Assembly: GCA_010015745.1 (NCBI GenBank)
Contig: ML978216.1
Span: 44,428-108,427, forward strand
Length of the DNA stretch: 64,000 nt
Origin: Setomelanomma holmii
Taxonomy: Eukaryota; Ascomycota; Dothideomycetes; Pleosporales; Phaeosphaeriaceae
Reading direction: 5' to 3'
Position numbers and translations under genes: made by a program. This document shows, in pieces, positions 22,473 to 33,062 of the stretch. The notes beneath the pieces are model-generated. The model worked only from the letters and a program-made list of their open reading frames with translations. It searched no databases and was not told where the DNA came from. Within the stretch, counting starts at the first letter, position 1, and each line of letters opens with the position of its first letter.

Positions 22473-23003
22473 ATGGATGCTGAAGCAAAGAACCTGCAAG
22501 ATCAAGTGGCCAATCTCAACCTTTCGAATGAATCTCAGCCCGAGGCGGATAGAAGAATCGTCAACGATACACTTGGTGATGCTCTGGTTCAACTGCGTTC
22601 AGTGAGGAGAAAGCTTGAAAATGGAGACTAACCCACCGACAAGGTAGCCATGATCAGGCAACAAGTGCGCGGTGCAAAGACCAGGCAAGAGGCGACAGAT
22701 TATCTGCGCGAGATTCAAACGCGGGTTGAAATGGGCCAAACCTATCTGTATCCAGGACGCGGGCTGACAAGACTGCACAGTACTCTCGCCCATTTGGTTC
22801 GCCAACGCAACGCCGGGGAAGATGTTGCGCTCAGGGTGGATCGACGGGCACTGCGCCAAAGCTTGAGAGAGAAGATGGCAGCATTGCAGATTCAAGCGGT
22901 TCACGATCTTCTGGTAAGTGACGCGATGAACGAAAGGCATCAAGCGTTCCACCCGTGGCAACCCCCACTACGCGAAGCTTGGAACAGCTCGGTGGGCGGG
23001 TAG
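22473..23003 (+). CDS. Small unknown helical protein, two exons
   Basis: Exons 22473-22601 and 22644-23003 give 162 residues. Read without splicing, the frame stops at TAA after codon 52. A 42-nt intron with donor GTGAGG, branch GACTAAC and acceptor AAG removes that stop and keeps the frame. The product is rich in Gln, Glu and Arg and is predicted largely helical: NLQDQVANLNLSNE at the start, TRQEATDYLREIQTRVEMGQ in the middle and REKMAALQIQAVHDLL later. No known domain recognised. The upstream frame has a stop shortly before the ATG, so the start is well placed. Coding nature is likely; function unknown. Confidence 0.55.
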
Positions 23004-23459
23004 CGCAAGGTCACGTCCAATTCTGTCAGCATTGGTATATCCCAATCCGGTCGCTGGGGACTGAAAATTTGGGTTGCGGCCACAGGTCTATTTGTATCAG
23101 TTTCGTGAAGTAAGAAGTGCGGTGCATAGAGAGCGCTATTGCAAAAACGCCGGCAGTGCCTTCTAGTCCAAGGCGATCTTCAGACACTCTGATGCTTCTG
23201 TCAGCATGGAAAAAGGGTGCATAGCTTTCCATACTCGCATAGCTTGTGCCACAACATACTTAATGCCGAAAAAAGTTCCCCATGTTGGGGAACAACTTTG
23301 CTGACACTAGCGCCGCCGTCATCACCTCGGCCCAAGTAGGAGTGTCGATCCCGAACAGCCATAGATGCGGAGAAGCTTAAGCACCGCGTCACTTTCCCTT
23401 GCTTGACCCAACTTCCCCGACCCCTACCCAAACAATTGGAAATCCTCACATATATCACC
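23004..23459. other. Intergenic, PEX11-family promoter region
   Basis: No gene supported. Holds the upstream region of the PEX11-family gene at 23460. Confidence 0.4.
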
Positions 23460-24480
23460 ATGTCATCTGAAGAAGCTCCAAAACGGGTCGCGCAGGACGC
23501 CAAAGAACTCCTAGAGAAGGTAGCCGACGCAGCGCCTCGAGCTGACCCTCGAGACCTTACCCCGGGTAGCGCACTCGATGGGTTAAAGAATGTAGACAAG
23601 ACGATATTGCGATTAAACAAGTATGCAACCATGCTGGTGTGACCCAGACGATGTTCCTGACACGTGCTAATCGCGTGGCAGACTCCTTGCGTCACCAGGC
23701 GGACTCTCCGCATTCCTCTCCACATTCAACTACTCACTCTACATCCTCGCCTACCTCCAAACCAAGTCGCCCTCCGTCTCCGCCTTCGCCTCCAAGCTCC
23801 TCGCCATCATCCGACCCGCAACCAACAACAACAAATCTCCCACAACCACCCTCCTAAATAATGCCGTTGGCGTCCCACCCATTGCCGCCCTCGCCGTTCT
23901 CATCTCCAAGGCGCGCACAACCCTGAGGCTCTTCGGCCTCTTCCCGCTCTACGCATGGCTGCGCACACTCGTGTCAGGCCCCAAGCCAGGCGCAGACCCC
24001 GTGTTACATAGAATCGCACTACTCCAGGCAAGCAGCTACTTCACCTACCAAGCTCTCGAGAACATCTCGCTCCTCGCCGACTCCGGCGTCGTCGCACCCT
24101 CCTTCATCCAGACCATCAACCGTGGTGAATCCACTACCGCACGCGTATACCTCTGGGCATACCGCGCATGGCTGGGCGGCGTGTCGTGCGACTTCCTGCG
24201 TCTTGCGCGCGAGTGGCAATTAGAGAACAAGAGGCGCGTTACGCGGAAGCAGATGCAAAGTGAAGGCCGCGCGCTGGCCGAGTATCAGGATGAGGAGGAC
24301 GAGAAGTTTGATAAGAGGTGGTGGACGGATTTGATGATTGCGAGTGCGTGGTTGCCCATGGCGCTGCACTTTTCGAGCGATAAGGGAGGCATCCCCGGGT
24401 GGAACTTGGGGTGGATGGGTGCGTGTGGATTGGTGGCGGGGAGTACGAGGGTGAAGGCGCTGTGGGCGAGTACGGTGTAA
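23460..24480 (+). CDS. PEX11-family peroxisome proliferation protein
   Basis: Exons 23460-23638 and 23682-24480 (43-nt intron, branch GCTAATC) give 325 residues starting MSSEEAPKRVAQDAKELL. The segment VDKTILRLNKYATML followed by SPGGLSAFLSTFNYSLYILAYL is typical of the fungal PEX11B/C branch. Further amphipathic or membrane-associated helices follow (TLRLFGLFPLYAWLRTL, YFTYQALENISLLAD, and a final hydrophobic stretch near WLPMALHF). PEX11 proteins tubulate and divide peroxisomal membranes. The C-terminal helix after KRRVTRKQMQ resembles the membrane anchor of the family. At 325 residues it is longer than yeast Pex11, as usual for the filamentous-fungal PEX11C type. Which paralogue it is cannot be decided here. 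Confidence 0.85.
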
Positions 24481-25056
24481 GTAGGGCGTAGGTGTAGGGC
24501 GCAGAAGACGGCGGAAGAAGTTTTAAGCGACGGCACAACATCTGTCGGTGTTGGTATTTGGGAAAGACTGTAACATGGCCGCTTCGGCGGCGACTTGACG
24601 ATCTTGCTATTGTATATATAGTCGTTGACTTGTAGTTTTGCGGCTGTCGATAATCTTACTTGTGAGCAAGCGCATCTTAAACAGCAAGATTGTGTCTAGT
24701 ATCGCAATTGAACGTAATTGGCCATTAGTAACTCTCCTCTGACAATATAGTAACTGGAACCGTTTTAGACCAGAATGTGTGACGACCAGATTAGAAGGTG
24801 CAGCCGACCATTATCTGAAAGTGGGGAAAGACATGACGATGGTCACTACCGACCGCGGACTCTACCAACCTCGACAACACCATAGCTTCGTACATTCAGA
24901 TCCCCGCCTCGATGCCTTTGCTGGTTTTTCGTCGGGAACACATGAAGAGACCACATTACAGGCACAGCGGATCGACCTTCAAAAAGGTTTCTTTAGACCG
25001 TGTAAAAGATTCCATAACACGGCGAAAAGCTATACCAGACTCATCATTTGGACTTC
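24481..25056. other. Intergenic
   Basis: Between two plus-strand genes. A 93-codon frame at 24779-25060 overlaps the amidase start and shows no family features, so it was not accepted as coding. Confidence 0.45.
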
Positions 25057-27141
25057 ATGATGTTGAGCTCAAGTTCGTCTTCATTTGACATTGTCGAAGC
25101 TAGCATCGGTGATCACCTTCAAGCACTCGAGACCGGGAAAGTCACCAGCGTACAGCTCGTCGCCAGCTATCTCAATCGCATTGCTACCCACGACATTCGC
25201 GGTGGTCTCAATGCATTCACCGTCTTCAACGACAACATTTTCGAGGAGGCCGCCACATCAGATGCGCGAAGGGTGCAAGGATTACAAGCACGCCCACTTG
25301 AGGGTATTCCGTACTCAATCAAGGACAGCTACAAAGTCGCTGGCATGACTGTTACAGATGGCTCGCCAGCGTTGAAAGGGCTTATGTCAAGTGAGGACTC
25401 TGCCATTGCTGCGAAGCTAAGAGGAGCTGGAGCGATTCTCATTGGCAAGACGAACATGCCTCCCATGGCCGCTGGAGGAATGCAAAGAGGTCTCTATGGC
25501 CGAGCAGAGTCTCCATACAATTCGAAATGCCTCACGGGCGCCTTTTCATCTGGATCCTCCAACGGCGCAGCAACATCACTAGCATCGAGTATGGCGGCCT
25601 TTGGAATGGGGAGCGAGACAGTGAGTAGTGGCCGCAGCCCAGCATCGAACAATGCATTAGTATGCTACACTCCGTCGAAAGGACTTCTGAGCTGCCGTGG
25701 ACTCTGGCCATTATACATTACATGCGATGTGCCCACACCGTATGCACGCTCAATAAGCGATATGCTCACAATACTGGACGTCATCGCAACGGAAGATCAT
25801 GACACGACGGGCGACTTCATCAGAGAGCAAAAGCACGTTCCAATACCCAAACCGAGCATCACGGACTACCGATCCTTGAAGACACCAAGTGCCCTACAAG
25901 GCAAACGAATTGGCGTTCCGAAACTCTACCTTGGTGAGAAGGATTCCAACCCGCACGCAAAGCCAACTTATGTTTCGCCCGAGGTCATCGCTCTTTGGCA
26001 GACCACCGAATCAGATCTCAAGTCTCTAGGAGCTGAGATCATCCACACCGACTTCCCACTGATAACGAACTACGAGAACGATTCCGTGTCTGGCGAAGCC
26101 AACAATGTCGAGGGCCGACCCGCGAATTGGAATTTGCTCGAACGTGGCATCCTGATTGCAAAAGCATGGGACGAGTTCTTGGTCCAGAACAACGATCTCA
26201 ACATCAAATGCCTGAAAGACATCAAGGACTCAGCCATGTTATTCCCAAAGCCCGAAGGTTACTTACCAGACAAATTCCTCGAAGTCAGAAACTGGATTGA
26301 CTACCCTGGCTTACCAGCCCTCATCGATCAAATCAAAGAAGCCTCAATCCACGACATTCCAGGCATGGACCAAGCGCTACCCGCACTCGAAGCGCAACGC
26401 AAGAGCGATCTAGAGGATTGGATGGACCACAACAATTTCGACCTCATTGCCTTTCCGGCACAAGGAGACGTCGGTCTCGCGGATCTCGAAACAGACTTTG
26501 AGAGTACGAAGCACAGTCTTACGAATGGAGTGAAATACAGCAATGGCAACCGTGCGATTAGACACTTGGGCGTTCCGACCATCAGTGTGCCAATGGGCGT
26601 CATGAGCGAGAAGAAAATGCCTGTCAACATCACTTTCGCGGGGAAAGCTTATCACGATACCGTTCTACTCAAATACGCGTACGCTTACGAACAGGCTACG
26701 CAGAAACGTGTTGCGCCACCACTGAACAGGCTTACTACGGATGTGATGAGGTATCATTCGCCGGCGTCACCCAATACCAGCGGAATGGGTTTTGATCTCA
26801 ACGTGTTCGCCTGGGCAACACCGACTGGTGCCGCAAACTCGTACAAGATACACATCACCGGATCGTGGAGCATTACACAATCGGCTTCCAACCGTCTGGC
26901 TACCATTGAGATATTCGTCGATGGACAAAGCCATGGCACGATCATGCCAATCGGTGCAGAGTGGAAAGGCGACTTCGAGTACACCCCTCAGCGCCCAACT
27001 TGCCTAGGCTGGGACTTGAAGCCCCTGCCGCCACGGAAAGCGATGGTCGTCGTACTTGCGAGTGGGTTGCGAGGATCAGAATATGAAGGGAAGGTGGAAG
27101 GAAAACTTGTATGGGTAGACTATACAGGATCATGTCGCTAA
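25057..27141 (+). CDS. Amidase-signature hydrolase
   Basis: Single exon, 694 residues from ATG 25057 (a second ATG follows directly). The amidase-signature catalytic set is visible: Lys in GIPYSIKDSY at about residue 89, the cis-Ser in FSSGSSNGAAT, and the nucleophile Ser in GSETVSSGRSPA, where the family usually has GTDTGGSIRIPA. The GG-to-VS substitution before the nucleophile is unusual but keeps the serine, arginine and PA. The amidase fold ends around residue 560. About 120 further residues follow, with beta-type segments (YKIHITGSWSI, ATIEIFVDGQSHG, WKGDFEYTP). No signal peptide. Such enzymes hydrolyse amides or fatty-acid amides; the substrate here is unknown. The gene is convergent with the DUF1996 gene. 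Confidence 0.88.
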   Translation: MMLSSSSSSFDIVEASIGDHLQALETGKVTSVQLVASYLNRIATHDIRGGLNAFTVFNDNIFEEAATSDARRVQGLQARPLEGIPYSIKDSYKVAGMTVTDGSPALKGLMSSEDSAIAAKLRGAGAILIGKTNMPPMAAGGMQRGLYGRAESPYNSKCLTGAFSSGSSNGAATSLASSMAAFGMGSETVSSGRSPASNNALVCYTPSKGLLSCRGLWPLYITCDVPTPYARSISDMLTILDVIATEDHDTTGDFIREQKHVPIPKPSITDYRSLKTPSALQGKRIGVPKLYLGEKDSNPHAKPTYVSPEVIALWQTTESDLKSLGAEIIHTDFPLITNYENDSVSGEANNVEGRPANWNLLERGILIAKAWDEFLVQNNDLNIKCLKDIKDSAMLFPKPEGYLPDKFLEVRNWIDYPGLPALIDQIKEASIHDIPGMDQALPALEAQRKSDLEDWMDHNNFDLIAFPAQGDVGLADLETDFESTKHSLTNGVKYSNGNRAIRHLGVPTISVPMGVMSEKKMPVNITFAGKAYHDTVLLKYAYAYEQATQKRVAPPLNRLTTDVMRYHSPASPNTSGMGFDLNVFAWATPTGAANSYKIHITGSWSITQSASNRLATIEIFVDGQSHGTIMPIGAEWKGDFEYTPQRPTCLGWDLKPLPPRKAMVVVLASGLRGSEYEGKVEGKLVWVDYTGSCR

Positions 27142-27259
27142 GTGCACATCCAGCGAAGCATGACAGGAAGAATCACATGTTAAAAGGCGCGACTACCGGA
27201 CTCCAGTGTCCTTCACTCACCCCCTCTTTTCCCCTTCCCTCACCCTCCCCACCGTCCAG

Positions 27260-28720
27260 TCAATAGCTCATCCCCCCAGGCAACGTCTTCAACCACCCAT
27301 CAAACACCTATCCACGCACATCAGCATGCATTTCATTTTCAATCCATCTATAGCACACTTACCTCGCCCACCATATCTTCAACCGTACACTTATTCTGAG
27401 CCGCGATATCCTGCTTCTTAAGCGTTGGCGCAGTCACATATGTCTTGCTGTCCATGGCCTTCTGGAGGGAGTCGTCGTTCCACCCGAAGACGTAGTCGGC
27501 GTGTGTGCCCCATCCGAGAGAGTCGCCGGAGGACCATGCGAAGGGCTGTATGAAAGCGTTAGCGCGCACTGTAGGCAATACACGAGTATGTCGGGGCGTG
27601 AGGGGCGTATGAATGGAGAATGTATGGAAGACGAGAAGAGGACGGTAGGAAGAGAGAGGGAGACATACTTGTGACCCATCAGCAGGCCAATCAGCCTTGT
27701 TATTAAGCGCTCTCGTATCCCACACCGTCTCGAGTAAGATCTGCGGTAAACGGACCGGATGTGTAACCGGACACTTGCCGCCGCTCTCAAACGTTCCTGT
27801 CTCGGGGTAACTAACGTGCTCTCTGTGGTTTGGCGAGTCCAAGTTGACGCCGTCCCAGCATGTTCTGAATTCGTCAGCATGCGATTCAAGAGATAGGTTG
27901 GACAAACATACGGAAATCGGTGATTAATCATGATCCCACTTGGACACGGTTGCTTCGGGAACTCGAGTGTCTCGGGCTCGCGCGTGCCTTCGTTTTGCAT
28001 GCAGATGTAGGTCAGTTGGCGGAAGTCGCGGGCGCCTTTGCGGTCGTTGTTTTCGACGGAACCGACGAGCCTTGCCTGCAGTTAGTTTGTGCTGCATTTT
28101 GGGGTGGTGGGATTGGACTAGACGGACATGCGGAAGCCGGGCTTGAAAGCGGTGACTTTGCTGGCTTGGGCGGTGTCGAAGAGGGCGTCGGTCATGTAGT
28201 ACACCATCTAGAAACTTCCAGGTCAGGATGACAGCATGTAAAGTTAAGGGTAGAAGTGAGTACCATGCCGCCATTGGTGGTCTCTATGCCTTGCTGGGCG
28301 CGCTGAGGAACGCGCTTGTATGTGCCATTACGGGCTTTGAAGTAGACTACCGCAGTCCAATAATTACCTGTAGATGGTCAAAATTCTGTGGTTTGGCTAG
28401 TACAGCTGTATATGACTGACTGAAGTCCTCACTCATCTCGCAGCTCGTGCATGTCGAAAGCTTGGCGAGGTCATGACCTTTCTGCGGATCCATGGTCACA
28501 TTGAAAGAGTTCTTCGCAAGATCAGGATCATTACGCCTGATGGTTTACGAGTGATACTTACGCCTCCGATGATCTGATGAATATGTGGCGATGGATTTGA
28601 GCCTGGGTTGACAAGAGGGTCTAGGCGCTGCACAGTGAGTTGCGCGCATCCGAAGCGGAGAAGACCCGCACTTGTTGGAGCGAGGAGCCCGAAGGCGGTA
28701 ATGAGGGATTTCAGCTTCAT
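27260..28720 (-). CDS. DUF1996 secreted protein
   Basis: Eight exons close in frame: 28720-28562, 28511-28421, 28367-28264, 28207-28124, 28075-27912, 27864-27669, 27545-27363 and 27286-27260, giving 335 residues. The N-terminal signal peptide (MKLKSLITAFGLLAPTSAG) is followed directly by the DUF1996 hallmark LLRFGCAQL, DPLVNPG and SPHIHQIIGGNSFNVTM. Later hallmarks are CTSCEMSEDFSNYWTAVVYF, GGMMVYYM, KPGFRM and FPTCWDGVNLDSPNH, then CPVTHPVRLPQI and SLGWGTHADYVFGW. The His and Cys pattern is complete. These proteins are extracellular; the function is unestablished, although some relatives carry WSC domains and act on cell walls. None is present here. Some acceptors are AAG, and the intron after FRMS starts GTCTAG, so the fourth junction is the least certain. 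Confidence 0.9.
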
Positions 28721-29388
28721 TCTTGATGGGTGTTTTCGTCACATCCACTCCGGTCGGTGATGCGAAGCTGAGGCCGCAGGCACATTCCGCAGTTATCACC
28801 GTGGTGTTGACTTGTCACCTTGCCACAACTGCCGGCACGCATCTGCTTGGCGTCGCTATGGCTCCCGTCGTACGACAAGCTCGTATGTGTGGTGGTAAAT
28901 ATCTCCGAAGCGTACTTCGAAGAGCCGAAAACGTGGTTAATCTAGCCTCATATGAAATGACGAACGTGCGTCGAGTTGCCAAGTAAAATTGACAATCAAC
29001 CCAATTGGGTTTATCCAACTGCTGCCATATCTCCATCATATGGACAAGTGAACACTGGCTTACGATCAATGCCAGGCCCTTCCCCGCATCGATGATAGAA
29101 GTTGTCTAGAGGACTGATTGTCTTTGGGAGCCGATTGGCTGCTTTGCCCGATGATGGAAGGTGAGCAAGGCTCTTGCGTTGAAGACGTTTGCCCAGTGCG
29201 GCTCCTCATGACTTTCCAGCGGCAGCATCCTGCCGATCATACTATGTGCAAGCCGTGCTCTCTGGTGCGCCCAATATTTCTTGCTGCTAGAACCATCTGT
29301 CCGCTCACCGCCAAGTCCGCGATTGAAGTCCATGTTGGCGATCCACTGAAAACATTTCCTCAGCACACTGAAGTCTTTTGAGCTTAAA
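28721..29388. other. Intergenic between divergent secreted-protein genes
   Basis: Shared upstream region of the DUF1996 gene (minus) and the small cysteine-rich gene (plus). No other feature supported. The head-to-head arrangement of two secreted-protein genes may mean shared control; this is inference. Confidence 0.45.
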
Positions 29389-29710
29389 ATGCACGTCTCT
29401 TTCGTCTACCTGTTTGTGCTTTCAGCGTTTACAGCAGCTCAAACCTATCCCGAATGTACAAAGGAACTCGTGCGAACCGACGACTGCGCCGCCGTCATTG
29501 ATGCCAATGCATGCTACAACAAGTTCCGGTGGAATGCTCAAACGCTGATGTGCATCGATGGAACCGACGACACCGAGAAACAGAGAAAGGTAGGCCAGGT
29601 GTGCAAAGACAAACTTCCAGGTCTGACTCTTGCTCCTCTAGGTCTGCAAGTGTTGCAGTTGTGTCGGAGAGGTGATGTGCGATTGGGCAACGAAGCAGAA
29701 GTTCTGCTGA
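29389..29710 (+). CDS. Small secreted cysteine-rich protein (effector-like)
   Basis: Exons 29389-29589 and 29642-29710 (52-nt intron, GTAGGC...CTCTAG) give only 89 residues. The N-terminus is a clear signal peptide (FVYLFVLSAFTAAQ) with cleavage expected near residue 18. The mature chain of about 71 residues holds ten cysteines: PECTK, DDC, NACYN, LMC, then the spliced tail VCKCCSCVGEVMC and the terminal KFC. Read through unspliced, the tail becomes a leucine-rich stretch with a single Cys, so the splice model explains the composition well. The even Cys number fits five disulfides. Size, secretion and Cys density match fungal effector or antimicrobial-type proteins. No homologue is recognised, and a role in host or microbe interaction is inference. 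Confidence 0.8.
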
Positions 29711-30823
29711 GTACTGGGTACTGGCTGCACTAGGCGCTGTTTGTAGTGGGCAGTTGGATGGGGACCTGGTGTACAGGAGGATAATGGAAAACTCAGAAAC
29801 ATTATCTGATAACTGATTCTCAGACGCCATGCTTGACTGGTTGGTATTACTTATGGCGATTCGTGGAGAGGTGACAGTTTCTGCCGTGACGCTGCTGTCA
29901 GCAAAGGTGCGCCTTCCAAGCTCAAGTTATGAAAAGAAAGTGCCGCAGAGAGGCGTTCACAGTCCATATGTACAGCAGAACCAGAGTTCGACCTCGTTGT
30001 GCTTACATGCCGCAACATGCATGTTTTTCGTCGTTCAGATTCAGAAGAGACCGTAGAGTTCAGTGTCAAGTCGTGCAGTCAAAGTCATGGACTATTCAGG
30101 ATTGGTGACTCCATCGTATAGGAGGTCTCGCGACCTTTGTACCGCAAGAAGTGGACGCAGAGCGACAAGGCTGGGTAGGAGTGGACCGGATAGCTTGTCT
30201 GGTGGTTCGAGGCGGTGCGGAGAGCAAGTCGGTGACGCGCTTTTCTTATTGTTGTGGTGACGTGCAAACTTGATCGCCGGCAGCTGCCGCGGCCACAACC
30301 CCTTCTTCTCCAACACATCTCAATCTCCAGATCTTTGGATGCCAACAATCCCGTATCTCCTGAAGACGTATTCAGAGGGTCGTGGATCATGATACTGCAT
30401 CATCTCAACCGGGCTTGGCGGATCCGAAGTCCAAGGCCTGGTCATCACCCGTCGCGACTTATGTCCTCTACCCAACATCAGCCGGCTCGCGATGGGATAG
30501 CCCTGACCGAATACTGCGAAAAGCGACGAAAGAAACTGTTTACCACTGCAGTTGAGTTCACGTGATTAGAGCGATCTTCCAGCATGTCTGCTCGAGTGAC
30601 AAGTAGTAGCTATCGTGCGTCTCGAAGCTATTCGTGACCCGGGCGTGGCACTCGCGTAGATTATCGGCACCAAACAGCTTCACTATTAATGCATTCGGGT
30701 GACCGCATATGTACGCTATTCGCTACCCAGCTCCATCTTTCTGTATGAAGAAGATGCCCCGCGGTGCTACTTGTCGCTACTACTACCACTGGGCGATCCG
30801 GCGTTTTTCCGGAAATTGCGCTA
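29711..30823. other. Intergenic flank of transposon
   Basis: About 1.1 kb with only short overlapping frames; no gene supported. It ends at the TA target site of the pogo-like element (30822-30823). Confidence 0.5.
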
Positions 30824-30865
30824 CCGTGCCCGTGCCCGTGATGCCCCCCTCGTGTAATGCCCGCC
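30824..30865 (+). repeat. Left terminal inverted repeat
   Basis: A 42-bp TIR preceded by the TA target duplication at 30822-30823. It begins CCGTGCCCGTGCCCGTG and ends TAATGCCCGCC. Weaker similarity to the right end continues inward through AACAACA. Confidence 0.92.
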
Positions 30866-30920
30866 AGAACAACAAGACGCATCTTACATCCCATTTTCAA
30901 CACAACTTATCTCCACCATT

Positions 30921-32952
30921 ATGAGTGCAATCAAAGATGCGATTGCAGCAATCAAATTGCGTAAGTCAGGAGATGACTTTACGTATACTGAAGTTGCAAA
31001 TCAGTTTAACGTGGATTGATCCACACTCATCCGCAGGCATAAGGGCAAGACAAGCTCTTTTAAAGCCAAGGTAATTGGCCAGAAGAAACTCAGCCTACAA
31101 CAAGAGTTAGAGCTTGTACAATACATTAGAGACTTAACCAAACAAGGGCTTCCACCTACAAGGGAAATGATATAAAATTTTGCCTCTGCTGTGGCCTACA
31201 AGGACGTCAGCGAGAGCTAGGTTACCCGGTTTATCAACAACTATGAGGACCAGCTTACAGCCAAATGGACTACTGGGATGGACCGTGTAAGGCACCAGGC
31301 TAAATCTGAGGATAAATACAACCTGTATTTCGATCTCTTGCACTCTAAAATTGACAAGTATCAAGTGGAACCTCGGCACACATACAACATGGATGAGAAG
31401 GGCTTCCTTATTAGCGTCACCTCTAGGTCAAAGAGGGTCTTCAGCAAGTACTTGTGGCAGCAAGGGCGAGTTACTGCCTCCTTGCAGGATGGCTCAAGAG
31501 AGTGGGTAACTGTTCTGGCTTCAATTTGTGCTGATGGATTAGCTCTTCCGCCTGCTCTCATTTACCAAGGAAAGACGCTGCAGTCAAGCTGGGTAGAGGA
31601 TGTCAAAGCAGGCCAAGACAACGTCTTTATGGCTTCATCACCTTCAGGATGGACCAATAACGATCTGGGATTAGCCTGGCTTGAGCAGGTATTTGACCGA
31701 AACACCAAGAAGAAGGCGCGTCAGGTGTACCAATTGCTCATTGTAGATGGCCACGGATCTCATCTCACCATAGATTTTGTCAATTACTGCGACAACAATC
31801 GAATTCTCCTTGCTATCTTTACGCCTCATTCTACCCATACTCTTCAGCCACTTGATATGGTGTTGTTCAAGCCTCTCTCTAGCAACTACTCCACAGAGCT
31901 CTCCCAACACCTCCATCTCAGCCAAGGCCTCATCCTAATCAAGAAAGGCGACTTCTTTCTATTGTTTTGGGCTGCCTACGTCAACTCCTTCAAGGAAGCA
32001 AGTATCCTGAAGTCCTTTGAAGCTACTAGCATCTCTCCTGCCAATAGAGACGTCATACTTAAGCGCTTTCAAAAGAAGACTTCAGATGGAGACAAGAGCC
32101 CTAAAAGCGACAAGGAGCAAGCTGAGGAGACCTAGAGAGAGCTCTCTAGGTTGCTTCATGTTGCTGTAAAAGACTTAGCTTCAATTAAAGCAAAGAAGTT
32201 GGGTCACTCTCTCCACCATCTTCAGGTGGAAAATGAGCTTATTAAGCATGAGAACAAAGGCTTAAAGCAGGCTCTTGTTGCTAAAAAGAAACACCAAAAG
32301 AAGGGCAAAGCCCTTGACCTTCAATAGTATCAAGAGTACCATGGAGGAGCTCAATTCTGGTCTCCTAGAAAGGTCAGGGAAGCGAACTTTTGTGAGACCG
32401 TGAGAGCACGTGAAGAGGGAGAGGAGCAGCTCAAAAAAGTTAAGATGAAGGAACTTTGTAAGTAGTTGGGAGCAGGTATGATAATATGATGTAAGTTGTG
32501 TTGTTCTGTGTCGGACTGAGGTGTCCGTTTATACACATGAAGTAGTGGGCTGATTGGTTGGTGGATAATCCACGTGACCATGCGTGCCCTAGGCTTACAA
32601 ACTTAGAGCTCAAAACTACTTGTATAAGCAAAAGATTGCTGAAGAGAAGCGTGTAGCGAGAGAGGCAGCTAAAGAGGAGCAGGAGAAGGAGAAGGAAAGG
32701 AAGGCTGCAGAGAAGCTTGAAGTTCAGCGCAAAAAACAGGAGGAAAGAGACGCGGTGACCACTTAAAAAGCTGTACAATTGCTCTAAAGAAGCAAGAGAG
32801 CAGCCCCACAAAAGGCTGGGTCAAAGGCAAAGAGAGCGCGTTGTGCGCAACCTGTTGTTGGTGGTGGTTCTGCTGCTGAGCCTACACCACCACCACCAAC
32901 TAGAACCACCCCCAGCAGTCGCAAAGTCAAGCTTCCCACCAAATATAAGTAG
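30921..32952 (+). pseudogene. Pogo-like transposase with seven premature stops
   Basis: Reads from ATG 30921 (MSAIKDAIAAIKLR, a psq/HTH start) through FNVD-STLIRRHKG, a CENP-B-type HTH, to the DDD catalytic core: NMDEKGF, LLIVDGHGSHL and HTLQPLDMVLF. A basic coiled tail ends VKLPTKYK, as in relatives, at 32950-32952. In-frame stops occur at 31017 (TGA), 31173 (TAA), 31218 (TAG), 32133 (TAG), 32325 (TAG), 32764 (TAA) and 32785 (TAA); the last two are in the frame restored after removing the 143-bp insertion. Family context suggests Arg, Gln, Trp, Trp, Gln, Gln and Gln at these sites, each reachable by one C:G to T:A change. No protein can be made. Confidence 0.92.
32457..32599. mobile_element. 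143-bp nested insertion with 5-bp target duplication
   Basis: AACTT occurs on both sides (32452-32456 and 32600-32604). The insert begins TGTAAG and ends CTTACA, short terminal inverted repeats. Taking out the insert plus one AACTT copy rejoins the transposase frame exactly (KMKEL to RAQNYLYKQK). An intron reading of the same segment (GTAAGT...TTAG) would put a stop at the junction, so insertion is preferred. It is too small to code and is probably a MITE of unknown family. Confidence 0.65.
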
Positions 32953-33062
32953 CCCAAGTTAATCGCAAGCATCACTTTAGTACTCCACCTTGAAATCTCG
33001 TGATAATAGCCACTATGGACAACAGTAGAGCTTCATTCTTCTACTGCGCTCATGTTGTTGGG

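Noticed and set aside
24779..25060. 93-codon plus-strand frame before the amidase
   Set aside because: It overlaps the amidase start, is in a different frame, and has no recognisable feature or upstream support.
32457..32604. Reading the nested insertion as an intron (GTAAGT...TTAG)
   Set aside because: The splice product would place a stop at the junction, whereas removal as an insertion with one duplicated AACTT restores the frame exactly.
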